From contig KI542675.1 of assembly GCA_000496135.1 (NCBI GenBank), positions 694,957 through 758,956 on the forward strand: a stretch of 64,000 nt of DNA, written 5' to 3'. Below the pieces are notes generated by a model, which was not told the DNA's origin, did no database searches, and saw nothing but the letters and a program-made list of their open reading frames with translations. This stretch comes from Thermoplasmatales archaeon E-plasma. GTDB taxonomy: Archaea; Thermoplasmatota; Thermoplasmata; Thermoplasmatales; Thermoplasmataceae. Shown here one piece after another: positions 27,658-37,210 of this stretch. Position 1 is the stretch's first letter, and every line of letters begins with the position of its first letter. Position numbers and translations under genes: made by a program.

Positions 27658-30195
27658 ATGGGTAAATTATCAGCATACATTGTAGGATTATTCTCGGCTT
27701 TAGCGCTGTCCTATTATGTATTATCTTCTTATTATTCGCCACTGATAGCGTGGGTAGGTCCCATTTTTGGTGCTCCTTTGATATTTATACTCTCCTTAAT
27801 GTTTCTGGTTCTCGGGGACGCATTAAATCACCTTATTCTGATTCCAATTCTCATAATTATTGGAGTTTTAATCGGGCTTGCTGCCAGAAAAGGTACTAGA
27901 GCCATTAGCGCTGCATTTACAGTTTACCTATCCCTCTACGGTTTCATTTTTTCGAGCCTTTTTACACTATATCTAGAATCTAAAAGTAAATTTACAAGTC
28001 TCATAAGCTCTGTTGGAAGCTCATCAATTTCCAGTAGTTTGCCTTCACCTCCACCAGGGACCAATTTTGGCACTATTATGGGGGAGCCACTCTTCTCACG
28101 CATTGCTTTGACCATTGAGAAGATTGGAGAAACGTCACTGAGCAGTTCGCTGGGCTCAAGCGGCACAAGTGGTTTATCATCATCCGGGTTTGTAATAGTA
28201 GCTGGAGGCGCCCAACAGTCTATCCTTGGTTTTGGTGGAGGAATATTTGGAACCTTAGCTGAAGCTTTCCTCCCTTATATTATTATAAATTTAGTTATAC
28301 TTATGTTATCCTCAGGATTAACTGGCAGATTTCTATACAGGAGAATTCATAAGGATAAAATAGGAAAGAAAGTAAAGAAGCAGGGAAAATCCAAGGAGGT
28401 TATTGTTTTTATACTACTGGCATTATTTGTGTTATCATTTGCAGGTGCCCTTTCTCCATCCTCAACATCAACAGCTCAGCAGAATATTCACTTCGAAAAT
28501 GGATTATATTCCTTTGCCTCACCAGAACATAGCTTTAATGGAACTGGTATTTTTTCGACCACCAGAATGATTACAGGAATTTCTTCAGATAGCAATCATC
28601 AATTTTCAGTAATGGGAAACAATTCAAATCAGGATATTCTATCGGCAGGAGTCATAGGGATGCAGGGTTCTTCATATAACATATTTCTCAACATGGCACT
28701 CTACAATGGCAATTCTAATTCAAACTGGATATATTCAAGCGGTCAAACTACATCGATTTTTACGCTTGTTGCTGAAACAGACAATTTACCACAGCTGTTT
28801 AGAAGTGTCGAAAATGGCCTTGGTGTAAGTAAAACGATTTCAAATTCATCAATCACAAGTTCAACACTATGGAATTTAATGCCTCGATCAGTCATTGTAA
28901 TGGCATATAACGGTACCTTAGCTAATACATCTTCTTCCGCTACAACACAGGTGGGAAATATAATGAGTCAGTTAGGGGGAAGTGATGGAGCATGCATTGT
29001 TCGATTATCCCTTGGAACATCTTTCATTGGCCTTACCGACTCAAATGTTAGTTTCTATATTTACACCTTTACAACTAACCAGTATAGTTCTGAAAATTCA
29101 ATGGTTAACGATTTATCTGGCACAATTTCAAATTCAGGATCTAACCAGATCTTCACGTCTGGTATGAATTCAGGATATCTGGTCCCAGGCTATACCTCAG
29201 GCAGTGTAGATTCATCAATATTCATAGCAGGTTTTGTTCATTCAGGTATTTTCTCTAATGAGATTTCTAAATATCTTGGTATAAACTCAACACTCAGCAA
29301 GGGTAGTTCCATTGTGTTTGATGGAGGATTATTTGCAAAGAGCCGAGTCGTAACATCATCTTCAGATATACACATGATTTCTGGAGAACAAATTTACGGT
29401 TACGATGGAACAATTGCCTTTTCCAGTTCAAGCGTAAATTACGGTATGCTTCTTGGAGTGCCTGAAGGCAAGACATCTGCTAACTTTACCGAAATAGGTT
29501 CATATACAGGGTCATTAGGTCAGCAGACAAATAAAGTGAATCAAACTATTCAGCCAAGCGGTCCATTTTCCATGGCTTCTATTATGATGCAATCCAATCA
29601 TCTTTATCCGGCAAATCTCCAGATCACAACTTCCATAACATCTTCGGGAACTAACGATTTCACAGTAAAGACAACCGTTATCAACAGGGATACAAATTCG
29701 ATTTCATCGGTTGCCATAAACGAGAGTTCCTTTGCTACACAGTATAATGGAATAGCTACAGTAACATCAGGAAAACTCGTTTCAAGCATACCTTTACTTT
29801 CACCAGGGCAGAGTTTTAGTAATACATTCACTTTTACAACCAGTAACCCTGGTTTCTATTCAATATCGCAGCCTACCATAACATATTCAATGAACGGAAC
29901 CTCATTTACGAATTATGGCACGAGCACAGGAGCGTCAGGACCGACACCACTTGTAGTAACCAGTATAAACGGAGTCTGGTTTAATTCAGTTAACGAGAGT
30001 CAGAAGTTCCTTGGTGTAACATTCCTTACAAATGAAATCATGCCAGGATTCTATCTGTTCGATTTGATTATCCTTTTAATTATCATTGCAGATATTAGTT
30101 TAGAGGTAAAATCTTATAAAGAATGGAAGAGGGAAAAAGCACAATCAGCACAATTGGCTCAATCAACACAATCACAACCACCTTCAAAACCATGA
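27658..30195 (+). CDS. Large membrane/surface protein, unknown
   Basis: 845 residues from ATG 27658, chosen because the protein then opens directly with a membrane segment (MGKLSAYIVGLFSALALSYY). Four or five helices occupy about 1-125, a Ser/Gly-rich segment follows, and further helices lie near 200-225 and 250-275. A basic cytoplasmic-type stretch (KKVKKQGKSKE) is followed by another helix and a long extracellular beta-rich region (about 285-795) with many Asn-x-Ser/Thr sites. It ends in a final helix (about 796-817) and an Ala/Gln/Ser tail. No enzymatic motif is seen. The architecture suggests a glycosylated envelope protein. Confidence 0.75.
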   Translation: MGKLSAYIVGLFSALALSYYVLSSYYSPLIAWVGPIFGAPLIFILSLMFLVLGDALNHLILIPILIIIGVLIGLAARKGTRAISAAFTVYLSLYGFIFSSLFTLYLESKSKFTSLISSVGSSSISSSLPSPPPGTNFGTIMGEPLFSRIALTIEKIGETSLSSSLGSSGTSGLSSSGFVIVAGGAQQSILGFGGGIFGTLAEAFLPYIIINLVILMLSSGLTGRFLYRRIHKDKIGKKVKKQGKSKEVIVFILLALFVLSFAGALSPSSTSTAQQNIHFENGLYSFASPEHSFNGTGIFSTTRMITGISSDSNHQFSVMGNNSNQDILSAGVIGMQGSSYNIFLNMALYNGNSNSNWIYSSGQTTSIFTLVAETDNLPQLFRSVENGLGVSKTISNSSITSSTLWNLMPRSVIVMAYNGTLANTSSSATTQVGNIMSQLGGSDGACIVRLSLGTSFIGLTDSNVSFYIYTFTTNQYSSENSMVNDLSGTISNSGSNQIFTSGMNSGYLVPGYTSGSVDSSIFIAGFVHSGIFSNEISKYLGINSTLSKGSSIVFDGGLFAKSRVVTSSSDIHMISGEQIYGYDGTIAFSSSSVNYGMLLGVPEGKTSANFTEIGSYTGSLGQQTNKVNQTIQPSGPFSMASIMMQSNHLYPANLQITTSITSSGTNDFTVKTTVINRDTNSISSVAINESSFATQYNGIATVTSGKLVSSIPLLSPGQSFSNTFTFTTSNPGFYSISQPTITYSMNGTSFTNYGTSTGASGPTPLVVTSINGVWFNSVNESQKFLGVTFLTNEIMPGFYLFDLIILLIIIADISLEVKSYKEWKREKAQSAQLAQSTQSQPPSKP

Positions 30196-30201
30196 AATAA
30201 A

Positions 30202-31302
30202 TCATGGTGGTGCAAAAGTAATACTCATTTGGGCAAGTCTCTCCAGTTTTTCCCTTTTATTTATTTCAGACATATTTACAGACTTCAATATCTCCTTGAA
30301 AAATTCAATTGACACCTCATAATCTTCATAATTAACCGGTTTAGGGATACCATCCTTTCCTCCAAGGGCGAATGTATATCTTAAGGGATCAGAATAACTC
30401 GGGGGTTTTCCCATAATCACCTCGCTGATATATGAAAGAGCTCTAATTGCGGATTTTCCAACACCTTTTAACATGAACAATTCATCAAAGTTAGAAGGCT
30501 GATATTCATAAATTTTCCTTAGATTTTCCCAGTTTACATGAAGATCATAAGAAGTAAACTTCAAATCTTCCTGAAAATAGTCGAGTTTAAACTGCCCGTT
30601 TTTTCTCACATTGTTAACTGTCCTCAAAATTAATGGGTCCCTTACTGTTTCAATCATGCCATTCCTATTATCCCGACTTTTCGAAGTAGTAAGATCCAAG
30701 ACTCTGTCTTTTCTTTCATGAGATAATATTCCTGATCTTCCGTCATCAAGAATCTTATCTGCCAATGAGCTGTGCCATTGATATCTTCTTGCCATTCTGC
30801 CATCCTTATCAATTCCCTGTTGTATAATTGTCCAATCCTTGTGCGATCTGTAAAAAATGGAATGAATGTAAAGGTCATAACCGTCCTGTAGTAAATTAGA
30901 ATCTGCTCTGGCAATCCTTTTGCTGAAGTTGATTAGTTTAAGTCCATCCTGATCACTAACAATTTTATCCTGCACGTTCTTCTCAATTTCCCTAACAGTG
31001 CCGGTCATATCCTTACCCTTACCTCCTGCGATGCATATACCGGTGTCAGATACTTTTAAAGCTTCCTTCAGGGCATAAAGAGTTGACGTTGTGGTACCAC
31101 TGGAATTCCAGTCAAACCCGGTTACAAGACTTAAGGACTGGAACCAGATAGGATCAGATAATCTTTTTATGATTTCTGAAGGGCTGTACCAGGAATTTAT
31201 AATATCTATTATGGCCCCTGTCAAATCCACCATGTGTTTGAAAAGTTTTTCGGGAGGATGTCCATAATGCAACGGCAGATCTGAAATTCCAGTTCTTTTC
31301 AT
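30202..31302 (-). CDS. DUF763 family protein
   Basis: 366 residues matching the DUF763 pattern from its first residues (MKRTGISDLPLHYGHPPEKL) through CIAGGKGKDMTGTVREI (about 94-110) and MVIQTVRDPLILR-like text. A helix-hairpin-helix-like LKGVGKSAIRALSYISEVI (about 279-297) suggests nucleic-acid contact. The family is widespread in archaea with no settled function. It converges on the membrane protein at 30195 with only 6 bp between them. Confidence 0.85.
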   Translation of the reverse strand: MKRTGISDLPLHYGHPPEKLFKHMVDLTGAIIDIINSWYSPSEIIKRLSDPIWFQSLSLVTGFDWNSSGTTTSTLYALKEALKVSDTGICIAGGKGKDMTGTVREIEKNVQDKIVSDQDGLKLINFSKRIARADSNLLQDGYDLYIHSIFYRSHKDWTIIQQGIDKDGRMARRYQWHSSLADKILDDGRSGILSHERKDRVLDLTTSKSRDNRNGMIETVRDPLILRTVNNVRKNGQFKLDYFQEDLKFTSYDLHVNWENLRKIYEYQPSNFDELFMLKGVGKSAIRALSYISEVIMGKPPSYSDPLRYTFALGGKDGIPKPVNYEDYEVSIEFFKEILKSVNMSEINKREKLERLAQMSITFAPP

Positions 31303-31348
31303 AGATTAGCCTACAAATTGTATATATGGTTTTAATTAATTACTTTTT

Positions 31349-31657
31349 ATGGCTGAGTTTAAGTGCTATATTTGTTCAGAAAAGGCTGCAACAGGGGAAA
31401 AGTTTACATTCACAAGTAATGGAGCTGTTCATTATGACTGTTTTATTGCCCATAAGAGAAAGGAATTGGGAAACCAGAATGCAGAGCTACTGTCAGAATT
31501 GGCCGTAATTCTGGATGCAGAGCTCACACATCTGCTGGCTCTTTTGAGAGTTGAAGTGCATACAGAAGATGGAAAAAAGCACCTTCAAACTAAATACAAA
31601 GAGATAGAGAAAGCCGCTGGTGAAACAACAAAGCTCATAAACGGCCTTAAAAAATAA
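31349..31657 (+). CDS. DUF2175 small zinc-binding protein
   Basis: 102 residues. An N-terminal Cys/His set (CYICSEKAATGEKF ... HYDCF, residues 6-32) looks like a small zinc finger, followed by a long helix pair (about 38-100). This is the DUF2175 arrangement common in Thermoplasmatales and Sulfolobales. The function is unknown. It is divergent from the DUF763 gene across about 45 bp, which must contain both promoters. Confidence 0.8.
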   Translation: MAEFKCYICSEKAATGEKFTFTSNGAVHYDCFIAHKRKELGNQNAELLSELAVILDAELTHLLALLRVEVHTEDGKKHLQTKYKEIEKAAGETTKLINGLKK

Positions 31658-31738
31658 TAAGTTATTATCTCTATTTTTGATCGTTATAAATGTTTTCTAA
31701 TTTTATCTTTTAAATTAAAATAAACACATCATGGGAAT

Positions 31739-31900
31739 TTATTGTTTAGTCTTCTTCTTAATTTCCATGTAACCGCATCTACCGCAGGTAACCCTGTCCT
31801 CATGCTCTGCAAGAAAGACTCCCGGGCCACATCTGGGGCAGTTTCTTCTCTGTCTCATTATTTTATTATTCTCTAATTTGTAAACTTCTCTTTTCTGCAT
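31739..31900 (-). CDS. rps27ae: 30S ribosomal protein S27ae
   Basis: A 53-residue protein, last of the rpoE'-spt4 operon. Two CxxC zinc pairs are visible: CPRCGPG (Cys21/Cys24) and CGRCGY (Cys39/Cys42), with the family phrase [16 protein letters not shown] between them. Its ATG at 31900 lies immediately after the S24e stop. Confidence 0.93.
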   Translation of the reverse strand: MQKREVYKLENNKIMRQRRNCPRCGPGVFLAEHEDRVTCGRCGYMEIKKKTKQ

Positions 31901-32200
31901 CTACTTCTTAACCTCTTTTTCCTTAAGTTTATTTCTGATCAGCTCATAATCAGGTTCAAAGAGCATAGCGGCTTCTTTGTTCTGGTAAATTTTGGAGTAT
32001 CCTTCCATGGAATGACTTCCAGTAAGCTGCAGATTTTTATCCACTATTACAAGTGAACTATCAGCCTTATAGTTTCTTGATATTACTTCCCTGATTACAT
32101 CGCGGGAAGGGCTAACATCGTTATCAAATTCCACGAAATACCTAATTTCCTTTCTTTTCAGGAGAGGATTATCCTTGGCTTCAATCACATTTAATTTCAT
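31901..32200 (-). CDS. rps24e: 30S ribosomal protein S24e
   Basis: A 99-residue S24e with NPLLKRKEIRYFVEFD near the N-terminus and YKIYQNKEAAMLFEPDYEL-like text at the C-terminus, at the standard length for archaeal S24e. Its start overlaps the end of the dephospho-CoA kinase gene by 4 bp (ATGA), the usual archaeal gene order. Confidence 0.93.
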   Translation of the reverse strand: MKLNVIEAKDNPLLKRKEIRYFVEFDNDVSPSRDVIREVISRNYKADSSLVIVDKNLQLTGSHSMEGYSKIYQNKEAAMLFEPDYELIRNKLKEKEVKK

Positions 32201-32703
32201 TTTTGTTTCACATCCATTTTTTTAATTATATTCTCTACTAATTTCTTTGAATCTTCAGAAGGCCTGATATAAGCCATGCCTACATCCGGCACTCCATACA
32301 CTACCACTGTATTTTCGTCAGCATAAAAAAGTATTGGTATTACAGCCAAATCCTCCTCACCACTTACTTCAATTCTTGTATTGGAAGATCTTTCCATTGC
32401 TTTCTTAATCTCGCCAATAAGGGAACCGGTTATTGTGCCAGGAGGATTTTCGACAGTAATTGATCCGGGTACCCTGTTATATGTCTTTTCTCCTCGCTTT
32501 GTTCTCAGGTCAACTATCTCAATCCAGGGAATTATACCGGACTTTCGCAATACTTCGGTGGTATAGTCCCCTACTGATATGATTTTCAATTTGGAAAGAT
32601 GGGATAAAATAAAACCAGGATCAATTATAGATCCATTATTTTCTTCTATTAATTTCTTCGATGATTCAGTAATAATGTAATCTTTATCTAACTTTAATAG
32701 CAT
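32197..32703 (-). CDS. GTP-dependent dephospho-CoA kinase (DUF359)
   Basis: 168 residues from ATG 32703, preceded by AAGGA; an ATG at 32739 would overlap spt4 by 56 bp. It phosphorylates dephospho-CoA with GTP in the last step of archaeal coenzyme A synthesis. Family marks are IISVGDYTTEVL, IVDLRTKRGEK, NPPGTITGSL and GEEDLAVIPILFYA, in that order. Lying between spt4 and S24e is its conserved position in many Euryarchaeota. Confidence 0.9.
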   Translation of the reverse strand: MLLKLDKDYIITESSKKLIEENNGSIIDPGFILSHLSKLKIISVGDYTTEVLRKSGIIPWIEIVDLRTKRGEKTYNRVPGSITVENPPGTITGSLIGEIKKAMERSSNTRIEVSGEEDLAVIPILFYADENTVVVYGVPDVGMAYIRPSEDSKKLVENIIKKMDVKQK

Positions 32704-32875
32704 ATATTCCTTGTTGAGATATGGCTGCTCTTTTTGCAATTATTGAAGTTTTAGGATCTGAAATTATTATGAATCCAAACCATTCGCTGGACATTTTAGA
32801 GTCGCCATGGTAAGGGCATAGCTTTTCTGAGGTTAGTCTTTTACACTCCTTGCAAGCTTTGTAAACGGGCTTCAA
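32684..32875 (-). CDS. spt4: Transcription elongation factor Spt4 (RpoE'')
   Basis: A 63-residue zinc protein (CKECKRLTSEKLCPYHG) that pairs with Spt5 on the RNA polymerase clamp. The KMSSEWFGFIIISDPKTS segment is the conserved Spt4 core. It starts with TTG at 32875, touching the rpoE' stop (TGATTG). Its end overlaps the next gene only if that gene used its more distal start. Confidence 0.92.
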   Translation of the reverse strand: MKPVYKACKECKRLTSEKLCPYHGDSKMSSEWFGFIIISDPKTSIIAKRAAISQQGIYAIKVR

Positions 32876-33463
32876 TCAGTTTTCCTCCTTGTTCTTTGCA
32901 AGTTTAATCCATTCCTTTTTGCCTAAACCAATCTGCTTCATGGTAAAACCTATTTTGCTGTCCTTCACTGAAGAGGAGCTAAGATTAAGAAGAACTATTC
33001 TTACTCTGAGAATGTCTCCTGTACGGATTTCCCTTCCTGTTTCTTTTCCTATTAACCTCTGATTGGAAGGGTCAACATCAATTCTATCATCCATAATCTG
33101 ACTTATGTGTAAAAGACCCTCAAATGGGCCAAATCTGAGAAAAACACCGAGTTTAGGAACTACGGATATAACAAGGGCATCAACAACTTCCTGCATTTTT
33201 GGTGTGTATGCAAGAGCCCTGTATTTTATGGATTGATAAACTCCGCCATCTCCGTGAACAATCGAGGCTTCTCCAACTGGTTCAACATCAATCAGAGAAA
33301 TAACATAACACTTCCCCGTGATGTGATTGTTTTCATCCTTCATATCAAGTATTCTACCGCACAAAGTATCCCTTGCTACGTCCTCCACAGCCTGGTCGAA
33401 GGATTCACCTAATAATTGGGGCGGTACTCTGGTAACATGCTCATCCTCTATGATTGTGTACAA
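32876..33463 (-). CDS. rpoE: DNA-directed RNA polymerase subunit E' (Rpo7)
   Basis: A 195-residue Rpb7 homologue that forms the polymerase stalk with Rpo4. The N-terminal RNP-like half begins YTIIEDEHVTRVPPQLLG; the C-terminal S1/OB half carries LGVFLRFGPFEGLLHISQIMDD. It starts at TTG 33463 behind GAGGG and leads the operon rpoE'-spt4-dPCoA kinase-S24e-S27ae. Confidence 0.93.
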   Translation of the reverse strand: MYTIIEDEHVTRVPPQLLGESFDQAVEDVARDTLCGRILDMKDENNHITGKCYVISLIDVEPVGEASIVHGDGGVYQSIKYRALAYTPKMQEVVDALVISVVPKLGVFLRFGPFEGLLHISQIMDDRIDVDPSNQRLIGKETGREIRTGDILRVRIVLLNLSSSSVKDSKIGFTMKQIGLGKKEWIKLAKNKEEN

Positions 33464-33622
33464 TTAAATTCCCTCTATTTAACCCTGATTGTTTGCTACT
33501 AGTTAAGATTATTCTCAGGGTCATCTATGATATTTTTCTTACCTATAAAAATATCTGGTTATAAAACTCTTCAATTGTTTCATTGATAAATAATCAAAAA
33601 GTTATAAAGAGTCTTCTAACAT

Positions 33623-34786
33623 ATGGAAAGAATGATTACGATCGAAAAGGAAGAACACAAATCTTTGAGGGAGAATGTCAGGGATTTCGTTAAGAAAAGG
33701 GTAGAACCAATATGTATCAGGATGGATGAAGAGGACATGTTTCCTGTTGATCTTTTTAAGGAAATGGGAAAAATGGGTTACCTTGGCGTTACCATACCTG
33801 AAGAATTCGGTGGATCAGGAATGGATTATCTTTCCCAGGGAATTATAGAAGAAGAGCTGGGTTATTCATCAGCCTCACTTGCGCTGTCATATGGGGCACA
33901 CAGTAATCTATGCCTTGACAGCCTGTACAGAAATGGATCCAAACAGCACAGGGAAGAATATGTTCCAAAACTTTCAAGCGGTCAGTGGATTGGATCTCTG
34001 GGATTAACAGAGCCATCATCTGGATCAGACGCGCTTGCGATGAAAACCACAGCAGAAAGAAATGGAGACCTATACACAATAAACGGTTCAAAGACGCTTA
34101 TTACGAATGCCCCATATTCAGATTTCTTTCTTACATATGCCAAAACTGGAGGGAATTATACCGCTTTTGCTATTCTGAGTACTGATGAAGGTTTTTCACG
34201 TGGAAAGAAATTTAATAAAATGGGAATGAGAGGTTCGCCAACCGGGGAGATTTATTTTCAAAATTTGCAAATTAGGGATGACCGAATCGTTGGAAAACCT
34301 GGAGGTGCAAAGAGTATAATTCTAAGTGGTCTTAACATAGAGAGAATCATACTTTCTTTTATATTTGTAGGTATAGCAAGAAGGGCTCTGGAGGAATCAT
34401 TAAAATATTCCATAGAGCGCAAGCAATTTGGCCAGCCCCTCTATGAATTTGAAATGATTCAGGATAAACTTGCAACTATGTATACAAAATACGAAACTGC
34501 AAGAATAATGGCTTATGAGTCCCTGATAAGAGTACAGGAAGATAAAATGGATGCACTTCACGCTGCCTCTGCTATCCTTTACGCTGCTGAAATCTCTGAA
34601 CAGGTTTCAAGAGACGCAATTCAGATCCATGGTGGATATGGCTATGTTAAGGATTCAGGGATAGAAAGACTTCTCAGGGATGCCATTTTGGGGCAAATAG
34701 GGGCTGGAACCACAGAAATTAGAAAGCATATAATAGCAGGTACGTTGGTTAAACAATTCAAAGATAACCCCAGGATTTTAGAATGA
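33623..34786 (+). CDS. Acyl-CoA dehydrogenase (isovaleryl/long-chain type active site)
   Basis: A 387-residue FAD flavoprotein with the standard N-terminal helical, middle beta and C-terminal helical domains (LTEPSSGSDALAMKT; QIHGGYGYVKD near the end). The common catalytic Glu of the IYEGT motif is replaced: the sequence reads IGAGTTEIRK. Instead LNIERI (about 240-245) supplies Glu at the helix-G position used by isovaleryl-CoA dehydrogenase, which also has GAGTSE at the C-terminal site. I therefore favour a branched- or long-chain acyl-CoA substrate. The stop overlaps the NMD3 gene start by 4 bp (ATGA). The partner ETF is not in the window. Confidence 0.9.
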   Translation: MERMITIEKEEHKSLRENVRDFVKKRVEPICIRMDEEDMFPVDLFKEMGKMGYLGVTIPEEFGGSGMDYLSQGIIEEELGYSSASLALSYGAHSNLCLDSLYRNGSKQHREEYVPKLSSGQWIGSLGLTEPSSGSDALAMKTTAERNGDLYTINGSKTLITNAPYSDFFLTYAKTGGNYTAFAILSTDEGFSRGKKFNKMGMRGSPTGEIYFQNLQIRDDRIVGKPGGAKSIILSGLNIERIILSFIFVGIARRALEESLKYSIERKQFGQPLYEFEMIQDKLATMYTKYETARIMAYESLIRVQEDKMDALHAASAILYAAEISEQVSRDAIQIHGGYGYVKDSGIERLLRDAILGQIGAGTTEIRKHIIAGTLVKQFKDNPRILE

Positions 34787-35793
34787 AATGTATAAATTGT
34801 GGCAGGAATGAGGCCATAGAACGGGGTCTTTGCGCAGCCTGCATTACTGAAAGCATTAAGATCACTCCCCCTGGAACTTATGAAATCACTGTATGCCCTA
34901 AATGTGAATCTGTACTGGTAGGAAAAAGATGGGTAGAGGAAAATGGTCAGAATTTATTTGAAAAAAAACTTCTTGAATCAATAACTACAAACGATAAAAA
35001 CGGCTCCATAGACCTGGCAAAATCAAACATCAGGATTCATGATTATAAGGGAACAGCAACATTACATATCTCAGTTAAAAGAACAGGATTGGATAATATT
35101 GAGCAGGATTTCGAAATACCTTACAAGGTCAGGAAAGTGAGCTGTCCTTCCTGTAATAAGGCAACAGGGTCATATTATGAGGGGAAAATCCAGATCAGGG
35201 GATTCAAGGAAGAAGACAACCCTCTTCTGGAAAAGATTACAGAATTTATCCTGAGAAGAATGGATATATATTCAAAAAAGTCAAACGATTCCTTTGTATC
35301 TTCCGTTGAAAAGCTAAGGGAGGGATATGACATATATCTTGGCAAGAAAAACGATTGTGACAGGATATGCAAGGATATCTCCAGAGATTATTTTTCAAAT
35401 CTTAACGTTTCGAAAACACTTGCTGGAATGAAGGAAGGTCATGAAATTTATAGATATACATATTCAATGAGAATACTTGATCTCATTCCTGGAGATATAG
35501 TTGAGGTTAATGGTACTGAATTCATGCTGAAAAAAATATCTCCTCAGGTAGTATATCTTATTGATACAGAAAAGAACCGTGATATTGTTATGAGACAGAA
35601 TGAATTTTTTTCATCCAGATTTAATATAAGAAATTTTTCGGCAGATAAAAGAAGATTCATAAGAATATCAGGCACAGACAGTGAAACAGTATTTATGGAT
35701 TCATTGGATTTTAAGCAGGTTACGTTGAAGGAGGCAATAAGCGATCCTGAAATAGACCTATTTCTTTATAGAGAGGAATATTATCGCTTATAG
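34783..35793 (+). CDS. NMD3-family protein
   Basis: 336 residues with the Nmd3 multi-zinc N-terminus: CINCGRNEAIERGLCAAC (Cys3-Cys6, Cys18-Cys21), CPKCESVLVG KRW (Cys38/Cys41) and CPSCNKATGSYYEGKIQIRG (Cys126/Cys129). Eukaryotic Nmd3 is the 60S export adaptor; the archaeal homologue presumably assists large-subunit maturation. The eukaryotic C-terminal export region is absent, as expected. The 4-bp overlap with an acyl-CoA dehydrogenase gene seems a chance coupling. Confidence 0.88.
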   Translation: MKCINCGRNEAIERGLCAACITESIKITPPGTYEITVCPKCESVLVGKRWVEENGQNLFEKKLLESITTNDKNGSIDLAKSNIRIHDYKGTATLHISVKRTGLDNIEQDFEIPYKVRKVSCPSCNKATGSYYEGKIQIRGFKEEDNPLLEKITEFILRRMDIYSKKSNDSFVSSVEKLREGYDIYLGKKNDCDRICKDISRDYFSNLNVSKTLAGMKEGHEIYRYTYSMRILDLIPGDIVEVNGTEFMLKKISPQVVYLIDTEKNRDIVMRQNEFFSSRFNIRNFSADKRRFIRISGTDSETVFMDSLDFKQVTLKEAISDPEIDLFLYREEYYRL

Positions 35794-35803
35794 GTGTTCA
35801 CAA

Positions 35804-37072
35804 ATGTGGGTAAATGCTGAATTTGATACTCTACGTGAAGTTATTATGCACAGGCCAGGACCAGAAATAGAATATGCAATGCTTGCGCCAAAGCAATTCC
35901 TTTTTGAAAGGCCGTTTCGGTCAAGAGAAGCTCTGAAAGAACATGAAGCACTGGAATCAATTCTCAGGGAAAACGGAGTTAAAGTAAGCATTTTGAAAGA
36001 TCTGGTCATTGATACGGCCGATTCAGATAAGGCCTTCAGGAAGGCACTGGAACAGAAGGTTGGGGAAACTGTGAGGTATTACGGTTCCATGGAAACAGCA
36101 TCAGATATGAAAAATGAGCTTGAAAAAAACCTCAGTATACTTGATTCGAGCACATTATTCAACACCCTGATTCTTGAACCATCACTGGATATAAAAAAAA
36201 TCAATCAAAGTGATCCTGGATATCCCACTATTTATTCCAATCTTCCTCTTGCAAACCTTTATTTCATGAGAGATCAGCAGGCTGTATCCAGTAATGGTAT
36301 TATTATTGGAAATATGCGAATGTCTCAAAGGGCAAGGGAAACCGAACTGACTGAATTTATTTTTTCAAATAAGTTCGGCAGGAATAATATAAAAAAAATA
36401 AGCGGCGCTTCGAAATTTGAGGGCGGTGATTACATTCCAGCAGGGGAATTTGGTCTTATTGGCATTGGGCCAAGAACAAATGTGGCAGGAGCTATGGATT
36501 TCATGAACAGCGGTATATCATCTCATGATGAGATTTTAATTCTGGAAAATCCACTTTATGATTTCATGACCGGCAGTGAAAGAGGGTCAATGGTCAATAT
36601 GCATCTGGACACATACTTCAATATTGCATCGGATTCAGTCGCCATAGGATCAGTGAGGTTGTGTAAAAGAGCCAGGGGGACCGTTTATCAAAAGGTAAAT
36701 ACAGGAAGTTATGAAGAGGGGAGGAAAACGACCCTTTATGACTACATGAGAGAGAAACACTTCGAATTCATTGATTTGAGCGTTTCTGAGCAGATATCAT
36801 ACTCTTCCAACTTTCTCACTATCTCAAATGGTAAAATTCTTTGTATCGATTCAAAACTTGTGATGGAAAAGCTCATTGAAAATAATTTCATTGATAAACA
36901 GGTTCTAGATATCATAAATAAGGAGCAAAATTCAAGGGATTATGGAAACATGTTCCCTAATAAGGCGGTAATGGGAAACTTCGGTGTTGACTATATAACT
37001 GCTGATCTCAGTGAATTGACAGGCGGGTATGGTGGTGCTCACTGCATGACCTCATCAATTAGAAGAGGCTAA
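35804..37072 (+). CDS. arcA: Arginine deiminase
   Basis: 422 residues; hydrolyses arginine to citrulline and ammonia. Active-site blocks are FMRDQQAV (Asp in the FxRD motif), SKFEGGDYIPAG, MVNMHLDTYFN (catalytic His and Asp) and the terminal GGAHCMTSS with nucleophile Cys414. MWVNAEFDTLREVIMHRPGPE opens as in the family. Neither ornithine carbamoyltransferase nor carbamate kinase lies beside it, so an energy-yielding arc pathway is not evident here; ammonia release for acid tolerance is an alternative inference. It follows NMD3 by 10 bp. Confidence 0.92.
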   Translation: MWVNAEFDTLREVIMHRPGPEIEYAMLAPKQFLFERPFRSREALKEHEALESILRENGVKVSILKDLVIDTADSDKAFRKALEQKVGETVRYYGSMETASDMKNELEKNLSILDSSTLFNTLILEPSLDIKKINQSDPGYPTIYSNLPLANLYFMRDQQAVSSNGIIIGNMRMSQRARETELTEFIFSNKFGRNNIKKISGASKFEGGDYIPAGEFGLIGIGPRTNVAGAMDFMNSGISSHDEILILENPLYDFMTGSERGSMVNMHLDTYFNIASDSVAIGSVRLCKRARGTVYQKVNTGSYEEGRKTTLYDYMREKHFEFIDLSVSEQISYSSNFLTISNGKILCIDSKLVMEKLIENNFIDKQVLDIINKEQNSRDYGNMFPNKAVMGNFGVDYITADLSELTGGYGGAHCMTSSIRRG

Positions 37073-37210
37073 CTTATTTGCTTCATACAAATTTCTCCAC
37101 AATTCCTTCAACGCTCAATTTTCAGACCGATAAAACCGAAAGGTTTAACTTAATTTTTTAATTCCCTCCTTACAACAAATGTATTTCAAATCAGTGTTTA
37201 GAGGGATTTA

